This document shows, piece after piece, positions 63,748 to 64,000 of a DNA stretch of 64,000 nt (its first letter is position 1; each line of letters begins with the position of its first letter). A program made the translations under genes and the position numbers. The notes beneath the pieces were generated by a model that did not search any database, was not told where the DNA came from, and saw nothing but the letters and a program-made list of their open reading frames with translations. The stretch covers positions 1-64,000 of the forward strand of contig CAZJDB010000250.1 of assembly GCA_964544695.1 (NCBI GenBank). The letters are read 5' to 3'. Source of the DNA: Dinghuibacter sp964544695. Its GTDB lineage: Bacteria; Bacteroidota; Bacteroidia; Chitinophagales; Chitinophagaceae.

Positions 63748-64000
63748 ATGATTCCCTCCATGGACGATCAAACTTTGTTGAGTGCCCTGCGCCAGGGTGA
63801 CAAGGAGGCATTTTCGGAAATTTACCAAAGATATGCGCGGATGCTCTTCGTCCAAGCCTTCCGGAAAACGGGTTCCAGGGAGGTTTCCGAAGACATGTTA
63901 CAAGAGATCTTTTCCGCATTATGGACCGGCAGGGAATCCCTCGATCCCGACAAATCACTGAAGGCCTATCTCCATGGTATGCTCCGGTACAAGGTCATCG
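63748..64000 (+). CDS. ECF RNA polymerase sigma factor (5' part)
   Basis: Beginning of a sigma-70 family protein, cut by the window end after about 84 residues. It reads MIPSMDDQTLLSALRQGDKE, then AFSEIYQRYARMLFVQAFRK and SEDMLQEIFSALW, the region 2 pattern of the Bacteroides-expansion ECF group, whose members often sit beside an anti-sigma FecR and a SusC/D pair. The start is uncertain: in-frame ATGs occur at 63739, 63748 and 63760. It is divergent from uxaC by about 48 bases. Confidence 0.9.
   Translation, partial: MIPSMDDQTLLSALRQGDKEAFSEIYQRYARMLFVQAFRKTGSREVSEDMLQEIFSALWTGRESLDPDKSLKAYLHGMLRYKVI

Overview
The window is chromosomal DNA from a member of the phylum Bacteroidota, probably family Chitinophagaceae. 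The evidence is a SusC-type TonB-linked receptor, PorP/SprF and two large PKD proteins with type B type IX secretion (T9SS) sorting tails, OMP_b-brl_3 outer-membrane proteins, a GIN-like protein, an ECF sigma factor next to a sugar operon, and many TAnnTTTG (Bacteroidetes -7) boxes with almost no Shine-Dalgarno sequences. The genus is inferred. I see no rRNA, tRNA, insertion sequence, phage or CRISPR array.

Layout. 1-2457: the 5' part of a susC-like gene (minus) and its leader. 2938-6994: a dihydropteridine-reductase-like SDR, a divergent semialdehyde dehydrogenase, and the end of a long minus-strand operon. That operon runs atpG, scpB, lysA, thioredoxin-like, DUF4442, beta-CASP metallo-hydrolase (10270 down to 5095) with tiny gaps or overlaps. 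10304-11449: MFS transporter. 11521-20419: three tandem paralogous outer-membrane barrel proteins, with two long foldback hairpins between the second and third. 20703-26285: secA, deoC, a SPOR protein and an M20 peptidase in one plus-strand run. 26282-30555: a six-gene minus-strand ABC-transporter operon with its own GntR/YtrA-type regulator and a clear promoter and operator. 30642-35435: malic enzyme, MlaE/MlaF-type ABC genes and sucD. 35422-42327: VWA lipoprotein-like protein, hpt, LysM glucosaminidase, O-methyltransferase, LOG protein, sodium:solute symporter and a small outer-membrane protein.

42511-44251: a coiled-coil exported protein behind a large inverted repeat, and a PDZ protein related to aspartyl proteases that has lost its catalytic motifs. 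44272-55105: FtsX-type permease, PorP/SprF and two giant PKD proteins, which look like a T9SS surface-protein module. 55164-58641: recG (no ordinary start codon), MgtC-like and ThuA-like genes. 58713-60589: GT39 glycosyltransferase and GtrA flippase. 60640-63699: uronate catabolism (uxaC, KDG kinase, KDPG aldolase), followed divergently by the start of an ECF sigma factor.

I do not find a wholly new multi-gene system. The most unusual signals are the long intergenic palindromes, the recG start, the DHPR-like SDR, the inactive aspartyl-protease homologue, and the operator-like repeats at 30568-30607 and 42440-42500.
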